The notes beneath the pieces are model-generated. The model saw nothing but the letters and a program-made list of their open reading frames with translations. It was not told the DNA's origin and did no database searches. 64,000 bases of DNA, taken from NCBI RefSeq assembly GCF_029894425.1, contig NZ_JARXYJ010000001.1, positions 4,030,001 to 4,094,000 of the forward strand, read 5' to 3'. Origin of the DNA: Streptomyces sp. SAI-127 (GTDB lineage Bacteria > Actinomycetota > Actinomycetes > Streptomycetales > Streptomycetaceae). Made by a program: the position numbers and the translations under genes. Below are positions 7,948 through 15,327 of the stretch, one piece after another. Position 1 is the first letter of the stretch. The number at the start of each line of letters is the position of its first letter.

Positions 7948-9210
7948 GTGTCCCTCGCCCGCCTCGCAGAGGACCACGTCGACCACCGTTTCAAGGGCCT
8001 CCCCCCGGACGCGGACGGCCTGTCCGTCGCCGAGTTGACCGCCCAGCGCCGCAACCTCTTCACCGGCGGCTTCACGACCCCCGTGCTGGCCCTCTCCGCC
8101 GAGCGCCTGGACCACAACCTCGCGCTCATGGAGAGGTACGCCGCCCGCCACGGCCTCGCCTTCGCTCCGCACGGCAAGACGACCATGGCCCCCCAGCTCT
8201 TCCGCCGCCAGATCGAGCACGGCGCCTGGGGCATCACCCTCGCCGTACCCCATCAGGTGCGCGTCGCCCGCGACTTCGGCATCGAGCGGATCTTCCTCGC
8301 CAACGAACTCGTGGACCCGGCGGCGCTGAAGTGGATCGCCGCCGAGCTCGACACCGATCCCGCCTTCCGCTTCATCTGCTACGTCGACTCCGTGCGCGGG
8401 GTCGAGCTGATGGACGCGGCCCTCCGGGGCGCCGCCCGCCCCCTGGACGTCGTCGTCGAACTCGCCGCCGGCGAGGGCGCCCGCACCGGTGTCCGTACGG
8501 AGGCGGAGTGCGCGGCGGTCGCCGACGCGGTCGCGGCCACCGGGACGCTACGGCTCGTCGGCGTCGCCGGGTACGAGGGCGAGGTCCCCGGGGCGGACCC
8601 GGAGCGCGTCCACACCTGGCTGCGCCGGCTCGTCGCCCTGGCCGCAGACTTCGACAAGGCGGGACGGTTCGCCGCGGCGGGACCGGACGAGATCGTGATC
8701 AGCGCCGGCGGCAGCGCCTGGTTCGACGCGGTCGCCGACGTCTTCGCCGAGATCCCCGAACTCTCGCGTCCCGTCCTGAAGTTGCTCCGCTCCGGCGCCT
8801 ACGTCTCGCACGACGACGGCCACTACCGCAAGGTGACCCCCTTCAACCGGGTCCCCGAGGAGGGCGCCCTGGAGCCCGCGTTCCGCCTGTGGACGCAGGT
8901 CGTCTCCCGCCCCTCCCCCGACCAGGCCTTCACCAACGCGGGCAAGCGGGACGCCGCCTACGACCTCGACCTCCCCTTCCCCCAGGTGGTCCGCCGGGGC
9001 GACACCGAGCGCCCGGCCACCGGCATCGAGGTGACCGCCCTCTCCGACCAGCACGCCTGGCTGCGCACGGCTCCCGAGGCCGACCTGGAGGTCGGTGACT
9101 GGCTGGGCCTCGGCCTCTCCCACCCGTGCACGTCCTTCGACAAGTGGCAGCTCATCCCCGTGGCGCAGGCCGACGGCACCGTTGTGGAATACATCCGCAC
9201 GTTCTTCTGA
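7948..9210 (+). CDS. PLP-dependent D-serine/amino acid deaminase-like protein
   Basis: A 420-aa fold-type III PLP enzyme of the D-threonine aldolase/D-serine dehydratase (DSD1) group. The PLP lysine is K77 in APHGKTTM. The C-terminal D-serine dehydratase-like domain keeps the metal pair H392 and C394 in SHPCTSFDKW, as in eukaryotic zinc-dependent D-serine dehydratase. It should convert a D-hydroxy amino acid to a 2-oxo acid and ammonia via an enamine, the type of intermediate RidA removes. The start is GTG with GGGAGG 6 nt upstream. The deacylase gene follows after 36 bp, so the two are probably cotranscribed. The exact substrate is inferred from the family. Confidence 0.87.
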   Translation: MSLARLAEDHVDHRFKGLPPDADGLSVAELTAQRRNLFTGGFTTPVLALSAERLDHNLALMERYAARHGLAFAPHGKTTMAPQLFRRQIEHGAWGITLAVPHQVRVARDFGIERIFLANELVDPAALKWIAAELDTDPAFRFICYVDSVRGVELMDAALRGAARPLDVVVELAAGEGARTGVRTEAECAAVADAVAATGTLRLVGVAGYEGEVPGADPERVHTWLRRLVALAADFDKAGRFAAAGPDEIVISAGGSAWFDAVADVFAEIPELSRPVLKLLRSGAYVSHDDGHYRKVTPFNRVPEEGALEPAFRLWTQVVSRPSPDQAFTNAGKRDAAYDLDLPFPQVVRRGDTERPATGIEVTALSDQHAWLRTAPEADLEVGDWLGLGLSHPCTSFDKWQLIPVAQADGTVVEYIRTFF

Positions 9211-9246
9211 GACACGTTCTTCTTGAGACGCGAAGGGAGTCCGGCG

Positions 9247-10887
9247 ATGGAAGAGCTGGTCATCCGGGACGCCGACGTCGTCGACGGCAGCGGCGCCCCC
9301 TCGTACCGCGCCGACCTGGTGGTCGACGGCGGCCGGATCGTCTCGATCGTCAAGGAGGCGGCCGACGCGGGCTGTCAACGCCCCACGGCGAGAAGGGAGC
9401 TGGACGCCGAAGGCCTCGTCCTGTCCCCCGGCTTCATCGACATGCACGCCCACAGCGATTTGGCCCTGCTGCGCGACCCCGACCACAGTGCCAAGGCCGC
9501 GCAGGGGGTCACGCTCGAGGTGCTGGGCCAGGACGGGCTGTCGTACGCGCCGGTCGACGACCGCACCCTGGAGGAGGTGCGCCGCGCCATCACCGGGTGG
9601 AACGGCCACGGCGACGACATCGACTTCGACTGGCGGTCGGTGGGCGAGTACCTGGACCGCCTCGACCGCGGGATCGCCGTCAACGCCGCCTATCTGATCC
9701 CCCAGGGCACGCTCCGCGCGCTCGTCGTCGGCTGGGAGGACCGCGAGGCGACTGAGCAGGAGCTGGACCGTATGCGCCGGCTGGTCGCGGACGGCATGGA
9801 ACAGGGCGCGGTCGGTATGTCGTCGGGCCTGACCTACACCCCGGGCATGTACGCCAAGGACGCCGAACTGACCGAGCTGTGCCGGGTGGTGGCCGAGTAC
9901 GGCGGCTACTACTGCCCGCACCACCGCTCGTACGGGGCGGGCGCACTGGAGGCGTACGAGGAGATGGTCGCCCTGACCCGGGAGGCCGGCTGTTCCCTCC
10001 ATCTCGCCCACGCCACCATGAACTTCGGCGTGAACAAGGGCCGGGCGCCGGAGCTGCTCGCCCTCCTGGACGAGGCGCTGGCGTCGGGGGCGGACATCAG
10101 CCTGGACACGTATCCCTACACCCCCGGCTCGACGACCCTCGCGGCCCTGCTGCCGAGCTGGGCGAGCGAGGGCGGCCCCGAGGCCGTCCTGAAGCGGCTG
10201 GCGGACGACGACACGGCCGAGCGGATCCGGCACCACCTGGAGGAGATCGGCGCCGACGGGTGCCACGGTGTGCCCGTCGAGTGGGACACCGTCGAGATCT
10301 CGGGCGTCGGCGACGCGGCCTTCGCGGACCTCGTCGGCCGTACGGTCGCGGAGTCGGCCCGCTCGCGGGGCGAGAGCCCCTGGACGACCGCCCGGCGGCT
10401 CCTGCTCGCCGACCGGCTGGCCCCGTCCATCCTCCAGCACGTCGGCCACGAGGAGAACGTCCGGACGATCATGCGGCACCCGGTGCACACCGGCGGCTCC
10501 GACGGCATCCTGCAGGGCGCCAAGCCGCATCCGCGGGCGTACGGCACGTTCCCGCGGTATCTGGGCACGTACGTGCGGGAATTGGCCGTCCTCTCCCTGG
10601 AGGAGTGCGTCGCGCATCTCACCTCGCGCCCGGCGTCCCGACTGCGTCTGCCGGACCGCGGCCTCGTCAGGGAGGGTTACCGGGCCGACCTGGTCCTCTT
10701 CGATCCGGAGACGGTGGCGCCGGGGTCGACGTTCGAGGACCCGCGCCGGTTGCCGACCGGTATCCCCCATGTGCTGGTCGACGGACGATTCGTGATCGAG
10801 AACGGCCGGCGCACCGACGCCTTGGCAGGCCGGGCGGTCCGTCACAGTCCCGTGCGACGGAACGCCCCGCACGGCGCTACGGCTTAG
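9247..10887 (+). CDS. N-acyl-D-amino-acid deacylase (D-aminoacylase)
   Basis: A 546-aa amidohydrolase-superfamily enzyme that removes the acyl group from N-acyl-D-amino acids, giving free D-amino acids. Visible signatures are GFIDMHAHSDLALL (metal-binding HxH near residue 70), a histidine in SLHLAHATMNFG, and the C-terminal barrel closure ASRLRLPDRGLVREGYRADLVLFDPE typical of D-aminoacylases. The start is ATG with GGGAG about 6 nt upstream. It would supply substrate to the deaminase just upstream. The last 11 bp overlap tail to tail with the secreted protease gene on the other strand. Confidence 0.93.
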   Translation: MEELVIRDADVVDGSGAPSYRADLVVDGGRIVSIVKEAADAGCQRPTARRELDAEGLVLSPGFIDMHAHSDLALLRDPDHSAKAAQGVTLEVLGQDGLSYAPVDDRTLEEVRRAITGWNGHGDDIDFDWRSVGEYLDRLDRGIAVNAAYLIPQGTLRALVVGWEDREATEQELDRMRRLVADGMEQGAVGMSSGLTYTPGMYAKDAELTELCRVVAEYGGYYCPHHRSYGAGALEAYEEMVALTREAGCSLHLAHATMNFGVNKGRAPELLALLDEALASGADISLDTYPYTPGSTTLAALLPSWASEGGPEAVLKRLADDDTAERIRHHLEEIGADGCHGVPVEWDTVEISGVGDAAFADLVGRTVAESARSRGESPWTTARRLLLADRLAPSILQHVGHEENVRTIMRHPVHTGGSDGILQGAKPHPRAYGTFPRYLGTYVRELAVLSLEECVAHLTSRPASRLRLPDRGLVREGYRADLVLFDPETVAPGSTFEDPRRLPTGIPHVLVDGRFVIENGRRTDALAGRAVRHSPVRRNAPHGATA

Positions 10888-11809
10888 GCAGGGTGCACGC
10901 GCTCGCGTTCAGGTCGAGCTGGTTCCCCGTCGTGAAGCAGGCCGGGATGTTGTAGATCTCCTGGGCGTAGTTGATGCCTTCGCGGACGGTGACGTTGCCG
11001 TTCGCGTCGACCTCGCACGGGTTGTTGTCCGTGCAGCGCCCGCCGTCCTCGTTGCCGGTGTTGTTGACCGCGACGACCTTGCCGGTGGCCTGGTCGATGA
11101 CGGGCGAGCCCGAGGTGCCGCCGATGGTCTGGCAGGCGGAGGTGTAACGGACCGAGTCCTTCCAGGTCCAGTCACCCTCCTTCAGGCGGTACGCGAACCC
11201 GTCGATGTTGCAGCTGTAGAGCCTCTTCCAGTAGCCGGAGGCCACGGTGATGGCGGTACCGGCGGTCGGGTGCGTGTCCTGCACGGTGAGCGGGGAGATG
11301 CCGTACGAGCTCTTGATCGACGCGTACGTGCTGGTGAGCTGGTAGATCGAGACGTCCGTGTCGGTCATCGTCCCGTAGGCCAGCTTGCTGGCGCGCAGGG
11401 TGGCGACCTTGGTGCCGGCGGAGTTGAGCAGTCCGAAGGTCCGGCTGGAGGCCTGGTTGGTGAGCACCTCGCCCGGCTCCGGGAAGCCGGTGGTGAGGCA
11501 GTGCCCGTTGCTGAGCACCAGCGCCGGGGCGGTGTCCAGGGAGTTCGGGAACCGGATGACCGAGCCGGAACAGTTGCTGAGCGAGACGGTCCCGGCGAGG
11601 GTCACGGCCTTCAGCTTGGGCGAGGGTGACGTGAGCTGGGACAGGCTCGCCGTGGTGGACGTGACCACGTCGTGGACCACGGAGCTGACCGTGTCCGTGT
11701 CGACGCCCTTGCCCACGCTCGTGGCCGTGGGTTCGGCCGCGACCGCGGGTGCCGTACTCATCCCGGCGAAGGCCAGGATGCCGAGTGCGGCGACGAGAGG
11801 CTTTCTCAT
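10877..11809 (-). CDS. Secreted trypsin-like serine protease
   Basis: A 310-aa exported serine peptidase of the chymotrypsin fold. Residues 1-26 are a signal peptide (MRKPLVAALGILAFAGM ... APAVAA). The triad can be placed as H103 in LSNGHC, an Asp in TDTDVSIYQL near residue 160, and S233 in GGTSGSPV. Several cysteines (SNCSG, YSCN, SACQT, NPCEV, ACFT, ASACT) suggest disulphides. The ATG sits before the Arg/Lys signal start. The stop overlaps the convergent deacylase gene by 11 bp. Streptomyces encode several paralogues that release nutrients from protein. Confidence 0.92.
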   Translation of the reverse strand: MRKPLVAALGILAFAGMSTAPAVAAEPTATSVGKGVDTDTVSSVVHDVVTSTTASLSQLTSPSPKLKAVTLAGTVSLSNCSGSVIRFPNSLDTAPALVLSNGHCLTTGFPEPGEVLTNQASSRTFGLLNSAGTKVATLRASKLAYGTMTDTDVSIYQLTSTYASIKSSYGISPLTVQDTHPTAGTAITVASGYWKRLYSCNIDGFAYRLKEGDWTWKDSVRYTSACQTIGGTSGSPVIDQATGKVVAVNNTGNEDGGRCTDNNPCEVDANGNVTVREGINYAQEIYNIPACFTTGNQLDLNASACTLPKP

Positions 11810-11894
11810 GTGGGGGTCCCCTCTTGCGACTTGGGCGACCGGAAATCTTCCGGCCGCCCGCGATTTTGTCATGCACATTGTGAAGATAGGTGGG

Positions 11895-12336
11895 TTATTG
11901 GGCAAGAAGCTGTGCCGAGCCCGCGCGTTCGGCGTGGCCGGGAGGGGGGTCCGGCGACCGGAGCGGAGCGCGGCGTCGACGCGCTGAGACGACTCCCCGC
12001 TGGACATGACGATCTCCGCGCTCAACTCCCGGCAGCGGACCCCCTTGGTTCGGCGCGATGCGGCCCGCGGAGAAGATCGCGGGTCCGTCGTGCCGGCCGC
12101 CGTCCCGCCGGCGCCGTGGAGCCGTGGGCCCGGCGTCGCCGTCCCTCCCACGCGCCACGTCGGAGATCAGCAGGCCGACATGGGTAGGGCCGTCGAGAAT
12201 GCGCTCCGCCTGCCGCGCCCCCGACCACCGCCCGGGCGGCCCGGCCGGTGCCCAGCAGGTCGGACTCCCGGTCCGTCACCGGCTCGTCGTCCCACAACGC
12301 GAAGTCCATGCCCACCTTCCCGATCGGCATGGCCAA
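11895..12336 (-). pseudogene. Degenerate gene remnant, possible KAP-type NTPase N-terminus
   Basis: The minus strand reads VGMDFALWDDEPVTDRE followed by SDLLGTGRAA from 12336 downward. The pattern D-E-P-V-T-D then D-L-L-G recalls the N-terminal start of KAP P-loop NTPases. After about 45 codons the sequence loses family character, and no Walker A follows in any frame. The open stretches 12022-12336 and 11895-12158 are in different frames. I read this as a broken gene fused to unrelated sequence, and the family call is weak. The first 100 bp are also present in the second copy of the 218-bp repeat. Confidence 0.4.
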
Positions 12337-12680
12337 CTTACCCAGCCGGACAGCTACTTGGGACCTTTGGTACTGCCCTGTCCGCGTCCTTTGCGGTCGG
12401 AGTTGCCCGGACCTTCAGTGGAGGCGGAACTCGACGAGGGCGAAGCCGAGGGGGCGGCCCGGCCGGTGCCCAGCAGGTCGGACTCCCGGTCCGTCACCGG
12501 CTCGTCGTCCCACAACGCGAAGTCCATGCCCACCTTCCCGATCGGCACGGCCAACTTACCCAGCCGGACAGCTACTTGGGACCTTTGGTACTGCCCTGTC
12601 CGCGTCCTTTGCGGTCGGAGTTGCCCGGACCTTCGGAGGAGGCGGAGCTCAACGAGGGCGAAGCCGAGGGGGCGGCCCGG
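12234..12680. repeat. 218-bp tandem duplication with 11-bp boundary word
   Basis: Bases 12234-12451 and 12452-12669 are near-identical 218-bp units. The boundary word GGGCGGCCCGG occurs at 12234, 12452 and again at 12670, which points to unequal recombination at this microhomology. Each unit holds, on the minus strand, the last 33 codons of the Ser/Ala-rich membrane protein, the short gap, and the first codons of the downstream remnant. 218 is not a multiple of 3, so the copies are read in different frames. Confidence 0.93.
12354..12554 (-). pseudogene. Chimeric 66-codon ORF created by the tandem duplication
   Basis: This ORF starts like the KAP-like remnant (VPIGKVGMDFALWDDEP) and then, through the duplication joint at RAAPSASPS, continues as the C-terminal tail of the neighbouring membrane protein, ending GQGSTKGPK. 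It is best explained as a by-product of the 218-bp duplication rather than a selected gene, though it keeps a full reading frame and could be translated. Confidence 0.6.
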
Positions 12681-13246
12681 CTACCGGAGGCGGCAGACGG
12701 ACTCCCACCCGTCTCCGGGCTCCCGGACGCATCCGCGGAGGCGTCCACGCCGGACGTGGCGGCACCGGTCGCCGGCCCACCGGAGGCCGTCGCCCCCGGG
12801 ACCGCCGGACGGGCGGAGGACGCCGGGTCGGTGGCATCGCTCGTCCCGGCGGAGGCCGACGGGCTGCCGCCCCTCCGGTCCTGCGCGGGCCCCGAGGAGG
12901 ACAGCCCAGCGATCAGAGCCACCGCCGACACCACGCCGACGGCTCCGACGGCTCCGACGGCCACGATCACCCGCCGCGAGCGCCGGGCGTCCGTGCCGCG
13001 CGCGGCGCGCCGCCGGGCGGCCCGGCCGGCGGAATCGGGGCCGACGGAGTGCGGGCCGGGCGGCTGCCGGTCGTCGGGCTCCGGGGTCGCGGGTTCGATC
13101 CGGGGAAGCTCGGCCGTCGCGTCGTACGCGTTCTGCCAGCCGTGCGCCACCGCCGGATCCGCGTACTCCTCGTACGGCGGAGCCGATGCGGGCTGCGGCT
13201 GGTAGACCTTCGGCGCTCCGGACTCGTACTCGACTGGCCTCGACAT
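12572..13246 (-). CDS. Single-pass membrane protein with Ser/Ala-rich extracytoplasmic tail
   Basis: A 224-aa protein of no named family. Residues 1-85 are hydrophilic with Pro/Tyr-rich stretches, then a basic RRRAARGTDARRSRR run leads into one transmembrane helix at about 92-115 (VIVAVGAVGAVGVVSAVALIAGL). Residues 116-224 are low-complexity Ser/Ala/Gly/Pro, ending in a basic Lys/Arg/Gly tail. By the positive-inside rule the Ser-rich part is outside. No strong ribosome-binding site precedes the ATG. The last 33 codons lie in the 218-bp repeat. It is divergent from alaA with 126 bp between starts. Confidence 0.65.
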   Translation of the reverse strand: MSRPVEYESGAPKVYQPQPASAPPYEEYADPAVAHGWQNAYDATAELPRIEPATPEPDDRQPPGPHSVGPDSAGRAARRRAARGTDARRSRRVIVAVGAVGAVGVVSAVALIAGLSSSGPAQDRRGGSPSASAGTSDATDPASSARPAVPGATASGGPATGAATSGVDASADASGSPETGGSPSAASGSRAAPSASPSLSSASSEGPGNSDRKGRGQGSTKGPK

Positions 13247-13372
13247 GGCGACGAATTGTAGAGACGGAAGCGGCAGGTGGGACAGCTACCGGCGATAACA
13301 GCCCAAAAGGACGCGTCTCACGTGGCGGAAAGCACGGCCCGCGAAGCGTTACCGGGCCGTAAGCTCCCAGAC

Positions 13373-14584
13373 ATGCAGGTGATCCAGTCGACCAAGCTCG
13401 CCAACGTCTGTTACGAGATCCGGGGCCCGGTTCTCGAGGAGGCGATGCGCCTCGAAGCGGCCGGGCACCGCATCCTCAAGCTGAACACGGGCAACCCCGC
13501 CGCCTTCGGGTTCGAGGCGCCGCCCGAGATCCTGGAGGACGTCCTCCGGAACGTCTCGACGGCCCATGGCTACGGCGACGCGAAGGGACTGCTGGCCGCG
13601 CGCCGGGCCGTCGTCATGCACAACCAGACCATCGGCATCGAGACCGACGTCGAGCACGTCTTCATCGGCAACGGCGTCTCCGAGCTGATCGTGATGGCGA
13701 TGCAGGGGCTGCTCGACGACGGCGACGAGGTCCTCGTACCCGCTCCGGACTACCCGCTGTGGACGGCCGCCGTGTCGCTGTCCGGCGGCACGGCCGTCCA
13801 CTACCGCTGCGACGAGCAGGCGGACTGGATGCCCGACCTCGCGGACGTGGAGCGCAAGGTCACCGACCGCACCAAGGCGATCGTCATCATCAACCCGAAC
13901 AACCCCACGGGCGCCGTCTACGACGAGACCATGCTCAAGGGCCTGACCGACATCGCCCGCCGGCACAACCTGCTGGTCTGCTCGGACGAGATCTACGACA
14001 AGATCCTCTACGACGGTGCCACCCACACGCCGACCGCCGCGATCGCCCCCGACCTGCTGACCCTCACCTTCAACGGCATGTCCAAGGCGTACCGGGTGGC
14101 GGGCTACCGGGTGGGCTGGATGTCGATCTCCGGCCCCCGCGCGCACGCCGACTCCTACATCGAGGGCCTGACCGTCCTGGCCAACATGCGCCTGTGCGCG
14201 AACATGCCGGGACAGCACGGGGTGGTCGCCGCGCTCAGTGGGCGGCAGTCGATCAAGGACCTGGTGCTGCCGGGCGGGCGGCTCGTCGAGCAGCGGGACG
14301 TGGCGTACGAGCTGCTGACCCAGATCCCCGGCGTGAGCTGCGTGAAGCCGAAGGGGGCGCTGTACCTCTTCCCGCGACTCGACCCCAAGGTCTTCAAGAT
14401 CAAGGACGACCGGCGGATGGTCCTGGACCTGCTGCGCCAGGAGAAGATCATGGTCGTCCAGGGCTCCGGCTTCAACTGGCCCGAGCCCGATCACTTCCGG
14501 GTGGTCACCCTGCCGACGGTCGCGGACCTGCGGGACGCGGTGGGGCGGATCTCGAACTTCCTGGATGGGTACGGCCAACTTTAG
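13373..14584 (+). CDS. alaA: Alanine-synthesising aminotransferase AlaA
   Basis: A 403-aa fold-type I PLP aminotransferase that closely follows E. coli AlaA, the main glutamate-pyruvate transaminase making L-alanine. Shared blocks include LANVCYEIRGPVLEEAMRLE, IGNGVSELIVMAMQGLLD, DYPLWTAAVSLSGG, NPNNPTGAVY and SDEIYDKILYDGA. The PLP lysine is K238 in NGMSKAYRVAGYR. The start was set at the ATG giving MQVIQSTKLANVC, which matches the family N-terminus; in-frame codons upstream would add a non-homologous leader. The TAG stop lies inside a dyad that may belong to the promoter of the next gene. Confidence 0.95.
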   Translation: MQVIQSTKLANVCYEIRGPVLEEAMRLEAAGHRILKLNTGNPAAFGFEAPPEILEDVLRNVSTAHGYGDAKGLLAARRAVVMHNQTIGIETDVEHVFIGNGVSELIVMAMQGLLDDGDEVLVPAPDYPLWTAAVSLSGGTAVHYRCDEQADWMPDLADVERKVTDRTKAIVIINPNNPTGAVYDETMLKGLTDIARRHNLLVCSDEIYDKILYDGATHTPTAAIAPDLLTLTFNGMSKAYRVAGYRVGWMSISGPRAHADSYIEGLTVLANMRLCANMPGQHGVVAALSGRQSIKDLVLPGGRLVEQRDVAYELLTQIPGVSCVKPKGALYLFPRLDPKVFKIKDDRRMVLDLLRQEKIMVVQGSGFNWPEPDHFRVVTLPTVADLRDAVGRISNFLDGYGQL

Positions 14585-14603
14585 ACAGAATCTAAGCTAG
14601 GAT
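14581..14603 (+). promoter_or_regulatory. Dyad and promoter-like sequence overlapping the alaA stop
   Basis: TTAGA-CAGAA-TCTAA at 14581-14595 is a perfect inverted repeat whose left arm includes the alaA TAG. It is followed by a -10-like TAGGAT at 14598-14603. Placement 31 bp before the next start suggests a regulated promoter for the 14634 gene. No regulator gene is adjacent, so the binding factor is unknown. Confidence 0.4.
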
Positions 14604-14633
14604 GGTTTCCTGACAGCATCAGGAGGCCATCCC

Positions 14634-15053
14634 ATGTACGAACCGATCCGCACCAAGTCGGTCCACAGCACGATGGCCGACGCCCCTCTTGACTTCCCCC
14701 ACCGCTCACGCGAGGAAGAGCTGGACATCCAGCTCGCGGGACATCTCGCGGCGCTGCTCGCCGTCACGGACGAGCTGCGGGCGGTGGCGCCGTCCGCCGA
14801 CCTGGACACCGCGGCCGAGCGGCTCGCCGAGCAGGTGGCCCGGCTGCGCGGTGGAGGGGCACCGGCCCGCGTCCCGCCGACCGCGGCCACCTCGAACCGG
14901 GACGACCTCCACCGCCGCGCCCACGCCGTGGCAGGCCGCGCCCTGCTCGTGGCGGCGTCCCGGGCGGACACGGCGGCGGCGATTCTGGCGGCGGAGCGGA
15001 TGGACGCACACACCGCCGCTCTGGCCGACCCCCGCGAACTCACCGCCCACTGA
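14634..15053 (+). CDS. Conserved hypothetical protein, 139 aa
   Basis: A small, mostly helical cytoplasmic protein with no signal peptide, membrane helix or recognised domain. It contains a heptad-like stretch LAGHLAALLAVTDELRAVAPSA and ends in an Ala-rich helix. The start is ATG with AGGAGG 8 nt upstream. I recall very similar proteins in many Streptomyces (the opening MYEPIRTKSVH looks conserved) but not a function. It is followed by a strong hairpin at 15078, so it is probably a single-gene transcript. Confidence 0.75.
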   Translation: MYEPIRTKSVHSTMADAPLDFPHRSREEELDIQLAGHLAALLAVTDELRAVAPSADLDTAAERLAEQVARLRGGGAPARVPPTAATSNRDDLHRRAHAVAGRALLVAASRADTAAAILAAERMDAHTAALADPRELTAH

Positions 15054-15077
15054 GCCCTACGGCTCCCTCCTGAACGG

Positions 15078-15117
15078 CCCCGGCCCGCGCGCACCCGCAG
15101 CGACGCGCGGGCCGGGG
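15078..15117 (+). terminator. Rho-independent-like hairpin after the 14634 gene
   Basis: A perfect 14-bp stem, CCCCGGCCCGCGCG at 15078-15091 pairing with 15104-15117, closes a 12-nt loop 25 bp after the stop codon. There is no T-tract, as is common for Streptomyces terminators. Confidence 0.7.
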
Positions 15118-15167
15118 CGCCAGGGCACTGCGTTGGCTTGAGCCGGGGCGCCTCGCCGTAGGGGTTC

Positions 15168-15240
15168 TTGTCGGCTTGCGGGCGCGGGTTCGTTGTGGCT
15201 TGTCGCGCCGTTCCCCGCGCCCCTGACGGGGCGCTCCCGC
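15168..15240. repeat. Interspersed Streptomyces intergenic repeat with palindrome
   Basis: The stretch TTCGTTGTGGCTTGTCGCGC followed by GTTCCCCGCGCCCC is a word order I know from many Streptomyces intergenic regions. It includes the hairpin GCGCCCC-TGAC-GGGGCGC at 15217-15234. It shares words with the element inside the sugar kinase at 6930-7092. It lies just upstream of the binding-protein/TelA operon. Confidence 0.7.
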
Positions 15241-15327
15241 TCAGCCGTGTCGAGTCGGGACCGGTGCTACACCTTCCGTTCACCCTGTTCGCCGGGGAAT
15301 GTTGGGTTCCGCGAGCACGCTCCCCGT

